Positions 1 to 6,232 of a DNA stretch of 30,742 nt are shown here, one piece after another. The notes under the pieces were generated by a model, which was not told the origin of the DNA, ran no database searches, and was given only the letters and a program-made list of their open reading frames with translations. Positions within the stretch are counted from its first letter, which is position 1; every line of letters starts with the position of its first letter. Made by a program: the position numbers and the translations under genes. This stretch comes from BQJD01 sp965652415 (GTDB lineage Bacteria; Pseudomonadota; Gammaproteobacteria; Arenicellales; CAJQKF01). The stretch covers positions 1-30,742 of the forward strand of contig CBFGVH010000028.1 in assembly GCA_965652415.1 (NCBI GenBank), in the 5' to 3' direction.

Positions 1-770
1 TCCTCGAACTCGCCGCGGAACTTGGCGCCGGCGATCAGCGCGCCCATGTCCAGCGACAGCACGCGCTTGCCGCGCAGGCCCTCGGGCACCTCGTTGTGGA
101 TGATGCGCTGCGCCAGGCCTTCGACGATGGCGGTCTTGCCGACGCCCGGCTCGCCGATCAGCACCGGGTTGTTCTTGGTGCGCCGCTGCAGCACCTGGAT
201 GGTGCGGCGAATCTCGTCGTCGCGCCCGATGACCGGGTCGAGCTTGCCCTGCTCGGCGCGCTCGGTCAGGTCCAGGGTGTATTTCTCCAGCGCCTGGCGC
301 TGGTCCTCGGCGCCGGCGTCGTCCACCTTGCGCCCGGAGCGCACCTGCTCGATGGCCTTCTCGATGCCGCCCTGCGAGGCGCCGGCCTTGCGCAGCAGCG
401 CACCGAGCTGGCCCTTGTCCTCGGTCGCGGCGAGGACGAACAGTTCGCTCGAGATGTACTGGTCGCCGCGCTTCTGCGCCAGCTTGTCGGTGATGTTCAG
501 AAGGCGGCCGAGCTCGTTGGACACGTGCACGTCGCCGCCGCTGCCTTCCACGGACGGCAGGCGCTCGACGAGGTCACCGAGACCGGAGCGCAGCAGGTTG
601 ACGTTGACGTCGGCCAGGGTGAGCAGGTGACGGACCGATCCCCCTTCCTGGTCGAGCAGGGCGATCATCAGGTGCACCGGTTCGATGAACTGGTGGTCGC
701 GCCCCACGGCGAGACTCTGGGCATCCGCCAGGGCCGACTGGAACCTGGTGGTCATCTTGTCCATTCGCAT
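1..770 (-). CDS. clpB: ATP-dependent disaggregase ClpB (N-terminal part, runs off the left edge)
   Basis: ClpB is the cytoplasmic Hsp100 chaperone that works with DnaK to pull proteins out of aggregates. The 256 visible residues begin MRMDKMTTRFQSALADAQSL, matching the conserved ClpB start. They cover the Clp N-domain (about 1-145) and the start of the first AAA+ domain, with the linker LDPVIGRDDEIRRTIQVLQR (178-197) and Walker A GEPGVGKT (206-213). The sequence is still open at base 1, so the second half of NBD1, the middle domain and NBD2 lie outside. The ATG at 770 is preferred over the ATGs at 764 and 755 because it matches the family start and is preceded by GGGGA on the minus strand. 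A sigma-32-like promoter lies 65-95 bases upstream. Identification is secure; completeness cannot be judged. Confidence 0.97.
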   Translation of the reverse strand, partial: MRMDKMTTRFQSALADAQSLAVGRDHQFIEPVHLMIALLDQEGGSVRHLLTLADVNVNLLRSGLGDLVERLPSVEGSGGDVHVSNELGRLLNITDKLAQKRGDQYISSELFVLAATEDKGQLGALLRKAGASQGGIEKAIEQVRSGRKVDDAGAEDQRQALEKYTLDLTERAEQGKLDPVIGRDDEIRRTIQVLQRRTKNNPVLIGEPGVGKTAIVEGLAQRIIHNEVPEGLRGKRVLSLDMGALIAGAKFRGEFE

Positions 771-836
771 GGTGAAATTTCCCCGAGAAACTTGCGTTCG
801 AGAAGACGTGCGCGAGACACGCCAATAACTGCACCG

Positions 837-865
837 ATTGTGGGGGCAAGCGAACGTGTTTCAAC
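837..865 (-). promoter_or_regulatory. sigma-32 (heat-shock) type promoter for clpB
   Basis: Read on the minus strand, GTTGAAA (865-859) is followed after about 13 bases by CCCCACAA (845-838). This closely resembles the RpoH consensus CTTGAAA-N(11-16)-CCCCATNT. It sits in the 123-base gap between the acyl-CoA ligase stop and the clpB start, in the right direction. ClpB is a classical RpoH target in Gammaproteobacteria, so pattern and context agree. The transcription start would fall near 830, leaving a leader of about 60 bases. Confidence 0.75.
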
Positions 866-893
866 CGGCACGGCGGCGCCGGCCTGACCGGGA

Positions 894-2480
894 TCAGTTC
901 GGCCGCGATGCCATGTCCTCTTCGGCCGCGGCGTCCCGCGCTTCCCCGAAGAACGTGGGCAGCTTCGTCAACGCCACCTTGCCGAGCGGGGTACGCGGGA
1001 GCTCTTCGATCAGCGCAAAGCGGACGATATGGTTGTGGGATGACATTCGCGCATTGAAGTCTCGAATCACCTGCCTGGCAGTGGCGGGGGGATCGGCATC
1101 GTCGATGACCAGCACGGCCGCCGGCCGCATGTCGAGCTCCAGCACCGCCGCCTCCTTGACCCGCGCATCGCGCTCGAGCAACGTCTCGAGCTCCTCGGGG
1201 TAAACGTTCTTGCCGCTCTCGGTGACGATCAGGCGTTTGCTGCGACCGGTCAGCACGATGTTGCCGGCTTCGTCGATGCGGGCGATGTCCCCGGTATGCA
1301 GCCAGCCGTCGCGGATCGCCTCGGCCGTGTATCCGGGATCCGTATAGCCGAGCATGACGTTCGACCCCCGCACCAGCAGCTCGCCGCAGCCGCCCTGGTC
1401 GGGCTCTAGAATCTTTACCTCCACGCCCTCGATGGGCGGGCCGACGCTGTCAAGCACCGGGTCGAAGTGCCCCTGCGCGGACACCACCGGCGAGGTCTCG
1501 GTAAGGCCGTAGCCCTGGCGCAGCGAGATGCCGAGTTCCAGAAAGTACTTCTTGATCGCGGGATCGAGGCGGGAGCCGCCGCTCATCCAGCAATTCAGGC
1601 GGCCGCCGAGCTGGCGGCGGATGGGGGCGTTGATCACCCGCCGGATGGCGAGCGGCGAATGCCTGATGAGCCACACGTAGGCGCGCAGCGCGGGGCCGCC
1701 GGCGGCGAAGCGCTTCTCGAGCCCCAGCATCACGTTGCGAAACAGCCGCGGCACGGCAACCAGGATCGTGATCCGGTTCTCCCGCATGGCTTCGAGGATC
1801 TCGGCGGCAGCAAGCACCCGCGGCGCCACCAGGGCCGCACCGAGGTGCAGCGCAAGCAGCATCACGCCGGTCAGCCCCATGGCGTGCGAGAACGGCAGCA
1901 GGGCGAGGAAGCGGTCATCGGCTCCGGCCTTGGCCAGCTTCGCCGAGCCCAGCACGTTGGTAACGATGTTGCGGTGGGACAGCCGCACGATCTTCGGAGT
2001 GCCCGTGCTTCCGGAGGTGTACAGCGCCACCGCCTCCTCGTCGCCGCCCGATTTCGGCTCCAGTTCCGCCTCGCGCTCGTTGATGGGGCCGTCGGCAGCG
2101 ATGCGGATCGGTACGTCGTCGTCGGAGAACGCCCGCTGGTGAGACAGAATCAGGACGGGCTGAACCGCCCCCACCTGAACGGCGATCTCGTGGTCGCTGT
2201 TGCCGACGTGAATCGGGGTGAGAACGGCGTCGACCTTCCACACCGCCAGTGCCGCCACCGTCCACTCGGGCCCGTTTTGCGCCATCACGCCGACCCGGTC
2301 GCCCTTCTCCACCCCCCGCGTTCGCAGCTCGGCCGCGAGGTCGAGGACGGCACGGTAGATCTGCGAGCGGCTGAGTACCCGCTCGCGTCCGCCGCCCAGG
2401 CGACAGATCCAGGCCGGACGCGACTGGTCCCGGGTAAGCGTCGCAGCCGCCAGGTTCCAGAGATTCTCCTTCGTGTTCAT
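894..2480 (-). CDS. AMP-forming acyl-CoA synthetase/ligase family protein
   Basis: This protein of about 528 residues belongs to the ANL superfamily, which activates carboxylic acids, usually fatty acids, to acyl-AMP and then to acyl-CoA. Visible motifs are the phosphate-binding loop TSGSTGTPK (155-163), GYGLTETSP (323-331), GWLHTGDI (392-399), the hinge and YPEELE segment near 427-433, and the C-terminal catalytic lysine in PLGKVALTK (K501). Substrate cannot be deduced; medium/long-chain fatty acid or an O-succinylbenzoate-like acid are both possible. I chose the ATG at 2480 because GGAG lies six bases before it. An in-frame GTG at 2498 would add six residues but has no ribosome site. The gene starts 21 bases after the thioredoxin-like gene and is probably co-transcribed with it. 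There is no membrane segment, so it is likely cytoplasmic. Confidence 0.9.
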   Translation of the reverse strand: MNTKENLWNLAAATLTRDQSRPAWICRLGGGRERVLSRSQIYRAVLDLAAELRTRGVEKGDRVGVMAQNGPEWTVAALAVWKVDAVLTPIHVGNSDHEIAVQVGAVQPVLILSHQRAFSDDDVPIRIAADGPINEREAELEPKSGGDEEAVALYTSGSTGTPKIVRLSHRNIVTNVLGSAKLAKAGADDRFLALLPFSHAMGLTGVMLLALHLGAALVAPRVLAAAEILEAMRENRITILVAVPRLFRNVMLGLEKRFAAGGPALRAYVWLIRHSPLAIRRVINAPIRRQLGGRLNCWMSGGSRLDPAIKKYFLELGISLRQGYGLTETSPVVSAQGHFDPVLDSVGPPIEGVEVKILEPDQGGCGELLVRGSNVMLGYTDPGYTAEAIRDGWLHTGDIARIDEAGNIVLTGRSKRLIVTESGKNVYPEELETLLERDARVKEAAVLELDMRPAAVLVIDDADPPATARQVIRDFNARMSSHNHIVRFALIEELPRTPLGKVALTKLPTFFGEARDAAAEEDMASRPN

Positions 2481-2501
2481 GTTCCGCTCCGTGGACACAC
2501 C

Positions 2502-2996
2502 CTAGTCATCAGCGCCGCGAGGGGGCAGGTGGTTCTCGAACCACTCGCGATCGACTTCACCCACCTTGGCCGCCACCGGCACCCCGTCGGGCGAAACCAG
2601 GAAAGTCGACGGCAGCCCCTTGAGCGGCTCGAACGGCACCAGCGGCTCGGCACCGACCTCGACCACGGGGTAGGAAATCGACATGCGGTCGACGAATTGC
2701 TCGAGATCCTGGTGGTCGATCTCCTCGAAATTCACGCCGATGACGGTGACGTCGTCGCGCTCGCGGTGCAGCGCGTCGAGCAGCGGTATCTCGCGAATGC
2801 ACGGACCGCACCACGTCGCCCAGAAATTGACCACCACCCATTGCCCGCGAAAGGCCGACAGGCGCACCGGTACGCCGTCGAGGCCCGGGCGTTCGAAATC
2901 CACGCGGGGCGCGAGATCGTCCGCCGCTAACGCCGGGGCGGCGGCGGGCGTCGCCAACGCCGCCAGCACAACGGCCACGACGGTGCAAAGCCGCAT
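2502..2996 (-). CDS. TlpA/ResA-like thioredoxin-fold protein, exported
   Basis: A 164-residue thiol-disulfide reductase of the TlpA/ResA group. It starts with a hydrophobic signal sequence (MRLCTVVAVVLAALATPAAA) with a likely cleavage near ALA-AD (residue 25). The redox motif WCGPC (62-66) sits in FWATWCGPC, and the cis-proline is in GLPSTF (P129). Such proteins act in the periplasm, reducing apo-cytochrome c, scaffold proteins or other client thiols. The frame stays open upstream to 3242, but that extension is arginine/proline/serine-rich and would bury the signal peptide, so the ATG at 2996 is preferred; no strong ribosome site is visible. The acyl-CoA ligase follows downstream at 21 bases. 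The secreted peptide and rhodanese genes lie divergently across a 419-base gap. The partner of this thioredoxin cannot be named. Confidence 0.88.
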   Translation of the reverse strand: MRLCTVVAVVLAALATPAAAPALAADDLAPRVDFERPGLDGVPVRLSAFRGQWVVVNFWATWCGPCIREIPLLDALHRERDDVTVIGVNFEEIDHQDLEQFVDRMSISYPVVEVGAEPLVPFEPLKGLPSTFLVSPDGVPVAAKVGEVDREWFENHLPPRGADD

Positions 2997-3415
2997 GACG
3001 AACTGCGTCGGCCGCGGCGCGGACACCGCCGGGACGCACACTAGAGCCCGTCCGCACCGGGCATCGTCCCCCGACGGGGACGTGCCTGCCGGCAGAACGC
3101 GGGATTCTTGATCCGGGTCAGGCAAGGGGCCCCGGCTTGAGGAGAATTCATGCGATTGACAGGCCAATCGTGGTAATTTCAAATACCTGAAACACGTACG
3201 ACCGCTGCCGGTCATTGTGTCATGCCGGTACCATGTTGCCAATATGCAGACGGACCTGCCGATGTCTCGCCAAGAATTTGATGGACGCGTCCACGCTGTC
3301 CGTCCGATGCCGGACTACGGGCCCGACGAGGGCCTGCCCGACAAGCCTGCCACGACCATGCGCGGACACCGGCACCGGTATTAGAGTTTCGGTATCATTA
3401 TTCAGGAGGTTCCGA
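2997..3415. other. 419-base intergenic region between divergent tlpA-like and secreted-peptide genes
   Basis: I find no convincing gene here. It has markedly more A/T patches than its surroundings (for example 3139-3190 and 3380-3404), includes one promoter-like pair on the plus strand (3156-3184), and carries GC-rich dyads such as the GGGGCCCC core near 3128. It must hold the promoters of both flanking divergent units. If the plus-strand promoter at 3156 is the main one, the downstream gene has a leader over 200 bases long. I recognise no riboswitch or small RNA. Confidence 0.6.
3156..3184 (+). promoter_or_regulatory. possible sigma-70 promoter upstream of the secreted-peptide/rhodanese unit
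   Basis: A perfect TTGACA (3156-3161) is followed after 17 bases by TCAAAT (3179-3184), which matches TATAAT at four of six positions. This is the best -35 match in the gap. It lies about 230 bases before the GTG start of the next gene, so it would give a long leader, or it may serve something not recognised. Confidence 0.35.
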
Positions 3416-3595
3416 GTGATTCAACGATTCCTTGCCGCCTTGTTGGTCGCGGCTCTGGCGACGGGATCCGTCGCGCCGGTCGTGGCGTTCGCACAGGACA
3501 CTTCCGGCGAAAGCGGAGAAACGACGGAAGTCCCGACCGAGGAACCGGATGAACCCGAGGTCGCCATACCCCTTTCACCCGACCCCGATTGCTGA
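3416..3595 (+). CDS. small secreted acidic peptide with C-terminal cysteine (59 aa), function unknown
   Basis: I do not recognise this family. The start is a GTG at 3416 preceded at five bases by a perfect AGGAGGT (3404-3410), the best ribosome site in the window, which supports translation despite the short length. Residues 1-26 look like a Sec signal peptide (basic R4, hydrophobic core LAALLVAALATGSVAPVV, likely cleavage VAFA-QD). The mature part would be about 33 residues with 11 Asp/Glu, no Lys or Arg, six prolines, and its only cysteine as the very last residue (PDPDC). There is no lipobox. It lies 90 bases before a secreted rhodanese-like gene in the same direction and is probably co-expressed. 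A role as a periplasmic thiol carrier or ligand is inference only. It could also be an unstructured, lineage-specific peptide. Confidence 0.65.
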   Translation: MIQRFLAALLVAALATGSVAPVVAFAQDTSGESGETTEVPTEEPDEPEVAIPLSPDPDC

Positions 3596-3685
3596 ACACG
3601 GCAACCTGGTTCCATCCCGGGCCGGCACGACCTGCCGGCCCACTTCGTCAATCAACAACAGTTCACACACCGAGAGGAGCAAGAT

Positions 3686-4333
3686 ATGAAACGTAAAACC
3701 AGGCTCTTGATCGGCGCCCTCGTCGCCGTTGCGATCACCCCGGCCCTGGCCGTCGCCGAGCCGGTGGGCATCACGCCCGACATCATGAGCGTGACCGTCA
3801 AGCACAACGGCAACGACGTCGAGATCAAGCGCAACCAGGACAACGAGGCCGTGGTCAACGAGGCCTTCGCGAAGACCTCGCGCCCCTGCCCGCCGTTCTG
3901 CATCCAGCCGCAGTCCCTGGCACCGGGCGTGGAGACCATCGGCGAGGTGGAGCTCATCGAGTACGCCAGGCGCATGAGCGAAGGCGACGACAGCATAGTC
4001 CTGATCGACTCGCGCACCCCGGACTGGGTCAGCCGCGGAACCATCCCGAGCGCCATGAACGTGCCCTGGACCCAGCTCAACCCGGCACAAGGCGCCACCG
4101 CCTTCGACATTGCCGAGATCATGAAGAACACCTTCGGCGTCACCGAGAGCGAGGGACTGTTCAACTTCGCCGACGCCAAGACGGCGGTGATGTTCTGCAA
4201 CGGCATGTGGTGCGGGCAGTCGCCCAACAACATCCAGAACCTGCTGCGCTTCGGCTACCCGGCACACAAGATCAAGTGGTATCGCGGCGGCATGCAGGAC
4301 TGGGAGATCCTCGGCCTGACGACGGTGAAGTAG
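3686..4333 (+). CDS. secreted rhodanese-like domain protein
   Basis: A 215-residue protein with a signal peptide (MKRKTRLLIGALVAVAITPA, cleavage near AVA-EP, residue 24). An N-terminal segment with a Cys pair in RPCPPFC (C68, C72) precedes a rhodanese domain (about 83-212). Features of that fold are VLIDSRTPDW (105-114), GTIPSAMNVPW, the active-site loop CNGMWCGQSP (C171-C176) and the tail YRGGMQDWEILGL. Rhodaneses move sulfane sulfur through a cysteine persulfide. The loop here is C-x4-C rather than the usual C-x4-R/K six-residue loop, so disulfide or persulfide chemistry is plausible and cyanide transferase activity is not assured. The ATG at 3686 has AGAGGAG seven bases before it. The gene follows a secreted Cys-tailed peptide and ends at a strong terminator. 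Substrate and partner are unknown. Confidence 0.85.
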   Translation: MKRKTRLLIGALVAVAITPALAVAEPVGITPDIMSVTVKHNGNDVEIKRNQDNEAVVNEAFAKTSRPCPPFCIQPQSLAPGVETIGEVELIEYARRMSEGDDSIVLIDSRTPDWVSRGTIPSAMNVPWTQLNPAQGATAFDIAEIMKNTFGVTESEGLFNFADAKTAVMFCNGMWCGQSPNNIQNLLRFGYPAHKIKWYRGGMQDWEILGLTTVK

Positions 4334-4356
4334 AACCGCGCCCGATCGCCGGACAC

Positions 4357-4388
4357 AAGCGGCCCCTTCAAGGGGCCGCTTTCTTTTT
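4357..4388 (+). terminator. rho-independent terminator, shared with the 3' end of rluD
   Basis: A ten-pair stem AAGCGGCCCC (4357-4366) / GGGGCCGCTT (4372-4381) with loop TTCAA is followed by TTCTTTTT. It ends transcription of the rhodanese unit 23 bases after its stop. The same bases, read on the minus strand, encode the last residues and stop of rluD. Confidence 0.9.
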
Positions 4389-5345
4389 GTCGGCCGAGAG
4401 CGCGGCGAGCAGGGCGACCATGTCGGCCGGCAGCGGCGAGTCGAACGACACGCGCTCGCCGCTTTCGGGGTGTACCAGCGACAGACGGCTTGCGTGCAGC
4501 GCCTGCCGCGGAAACGCCATCACCACCCGCCGCGCCTCATCCCCGAGCGACGCCGGCGGCGTGGTGCGGCCGCCGTAGAGCACGTCGCCCACGATCGGGT
4601 GGCCGATATGGGCCATGTGCACCCGGATCTGGTGGGTGCGCCCCGTTTCCAGGGCGACCTCGAGGTCGGTGTGGGCCCGGAACCGCTCCAGCACGCGGTA
4701 GTGGCTGACCGCAGGCCTGCCGCGGGCCTTGATCGCCATCTTCAGGCGATTGCCGTCGTGGCGGCCAATGGGTGCGTCGACCGTACCCGCCGCGGCCACC
4801 AGCCCGCGCACCACCGCGCGGTAGATTCGCGACACCTCCCGCGCCTTGATCGCGGCCGCCAGGCGGCGGCGGGCGGTATCGGATTTCGCCACCACCATGA
4901 CCCCGCTGGTGTCCTTGTCCAGCCGGTGGACGATGCCCGCGCGAGGCAGCGCGAACAGGTGCGGGCAGTGGTCGAGCAGCGCGTTCATCAGCGTGCCGCT
5001 GCGATTGCCTGCGCCGGGGTGCACGACGAGGCCGGCCGGCTTGTCGACGACGATGATGTCGTCGTCCTCGTAAACGACGTCGATGGCGATAGGCTCGGCC
5101 AGGGCCTCGTCCACTTCCACCGCGGGAAAGCTGACCTCGATGGCGTCGCCCGGGGCGACCTTCGTCCTCGGCGCCGCGGTCGAGTCGTTGAGCAGCACAT
5201 GGCCCTCGCGGATCAGTCTCTGCAGGAATGCCCGGGAATGCTCGTCGACCAGTTCCGCCAGCACCTGGTCGAGACGGCGTCCGGCGAGCTCCGGAGGCAC
5301 CGACAGGCGGCTGACTCTCGCCCTGTTCACGGCCGCGCCCCGCAT
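4368..5345 (-). CDS. rluD: 23S rRNA pseudouridine(1911/1915/1917) synthase RluD
   Basis: This protein of 325 residues has an N-terminal S4 RNA-binding domain (about 13-75, with GRRLDQVLAEL and SRAFLQRLIREGHVLLN). The RluA-type synthase domain follows, with the catalytic aspartate in HRLDKDTSGVMVV (D143). RluD isomerises three uridines in helix 69 of 23S rRNA and supports ribosome assembly. The divergent arrangement with bamD, 110 bases apart, matches the E. coli order and favours RluD over RluC or RluA. The ATG at 5345 is the first in frame; a GTG six codons later is an alternative, and neither has a strong ribosome site. The C-terminus (KKKAAP) is encoded by the reverse complement of the terminator of the opposing gene. 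In E. coli pgeF and clpB follow; here rhodanese/TlpA/ligase genes lie in between. Confidence 0.95.
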   Translation of the reverse strand: MRGAAVNRARVSRLSVPPELAGRRLDQVLAELVDEHSRAFLQRLIREGHVLLNDSTAAPRTKVAPGDAIEVSFPAVEVDEALAEPIAIDVVYEDDDIIVVDKPAGLVVHPGAGNRSGTLMNALLDHCPHLFALPRAGIVHRLDKDTSGVMVVAKSDTARRRLAAAIKAREVSRIYRAVVRGLVAAAGTVDAPIGRHDGNRLKMAIKARGRPAVSHYRVLERFRAHTDLEVALETGRTHQIRVHMAHIGHPIVGDVLYGGRTTPPASLGDEARRVVMAFPRQALHASRLSLVHPESGERVSFDSPLPADMVALLAALSADKKKAAP

Positions 5346-5400
5346 TCCAGCCGCCCGGACGCTGCCCCAGCGGGCGGTAGGCCAACGGCGGGCGACGGTT

Positions 5401-5406
5401 TATAAT
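5401..5406 (+). promoter_or_regulatory. -10 box of the bamD promoter
   Basis: A perfect TATAAT followed by CG lies 50 bases before the bamD ATG in the bamD/rluD divergent gap. The expected -35 position (5378-5383, TAGGCC) is poor. The same extended TATAATCG motif precedes def and the DUF4390 gene in this window. Confidence 0.6.
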
Positions 5407-5455
5407 CGATTTTTGCCAAACGCTTTCGCCGCTCGTTCAGGACAGGTATGACTTT

Positions 5456-6223
5456 ATGCTGAAAAAACCGATCCGCGTGGTGTGCGCCGCCTTTCTCGCG
5501 CTCATCGCCGCCGGTTGCGCGGCCACCGACCCCGACGAGGAGTTCGCCAACCTGCCGCCGGAAACGCTGCTGCAGTACGGCCGCACGGCGCTCGACGAAA
5601 GGCGCTACAGCGAAGCCATCGAGATCTACAAGCAGCTCGAATCGCGCTACCCGTACGGCCGTCCCGCGGAACAGGCCCAGCTCGACATCGCCTACGCCTA
5701 CTACAAGAACGAAGAACCGGAACTGGCGGTGGCCGCGGCCGACCGTTTCATTCGCCTGCACCCGACGCACCGGCGGGTGGACTACGCGTACTATCTCAAG
5801 GGCATCGCCAACTACCGCGAGCGCACCGGCTTCTTCGCACAGCTGTCCGGAAACGACGACTTGAGCGATCGCGACACCCGCCCCGCGCGCGAAGCCTACA
5901 CCGCGTTTCGCGAACTGGTGGCGCGCTTCCCCGACAGTCCCTACGCGGCCGACGCACGCCAGCGCATGATACATCTGGTGAACGTGCTGGCGAAGCACGA
6001 CATCAACGTGGCGCGCTACTACCTGACCCACGGCGCCTGGGTGGCCGTGGTCAATCGCGCCAAGAAGGTGCTCGAGGAATACGAACGCACGCCGTCGGTC
6101 GAGGACGCGCTCGGCCTGATGGCCATCGCCTACCGCGAGATGGGCCTGACCGACCTGATGACCGACACGGTGCGCATCCTCGAACGCAACTTTCCCGGCA
6201 GCCCCTATCTCGCCCGCATCTGA
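5456..6223 (+). CDS. bamD: outer membrane protein assembly factor BamD
   Basis: BamD is an essential lipoprotein of the BAM complex, which folds beta-barrel proteins into the outer membrane; it sits on the periplasmic face and contacts BamA. The 255-residue protein begins with a lipoprotein signal peptide ending in the lipobox LIAAGC (acylated C21; Ala follows, compatible with outer membrane sorting). It then shows TPR-like helices, with conserved stretches ALDERRYSEAIEIYKQLESR, AYYKNEEPELAVAAADRFIR, HPTHRRVDYAYYLKGIANY and AKHDINVARYYLTHGAWVAV. Length is typical. The ATG at 5456 gives the signal peptide directly. An overlapping four-codon frame (ATG at 5448, stop at 5462) begins just before it. 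The gene is divergent from rluD and convergent with nadE, nine bases apart. Confidence 0.97.
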   Translation: MLKKPIRVVCAAFLALIAAGCAATDPDEEFANLPPETLLQYGRTALDERRYSEAIEIYKQLESRYPYGRPAEQAQLDIAYAYYKNEEPELAVAAADRFIRLHPTHRRVDYAYYLKGIANYRERTGFFAQLSGNDDLSDRDTRPAREAYTAFRELVARFPDSPYAADARQRMIHLVNVLAKHDINVARYYLTHGAWVAVVNRAKKVLEEYERTPSVEDALGLMAIAYREMGLTDLMTDTVRILERNFPGSPYLARI

Positions 6224-6232
6224 CCGGAGCAT

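Noticed and set aside
2997..3242. N-terminal extension of the TlpA-like protein
   Set aside because: It would place an 82-residue low-complexity segment before a clear signal peptide.
3215..3415. Upstream extension of the 59-residue peptide
   Set aside because: The perfect AGGAGGT before GTG 3416 and the signal peptide right after it define the start; the upstream residues are Cys/Arg-rich and random in look.
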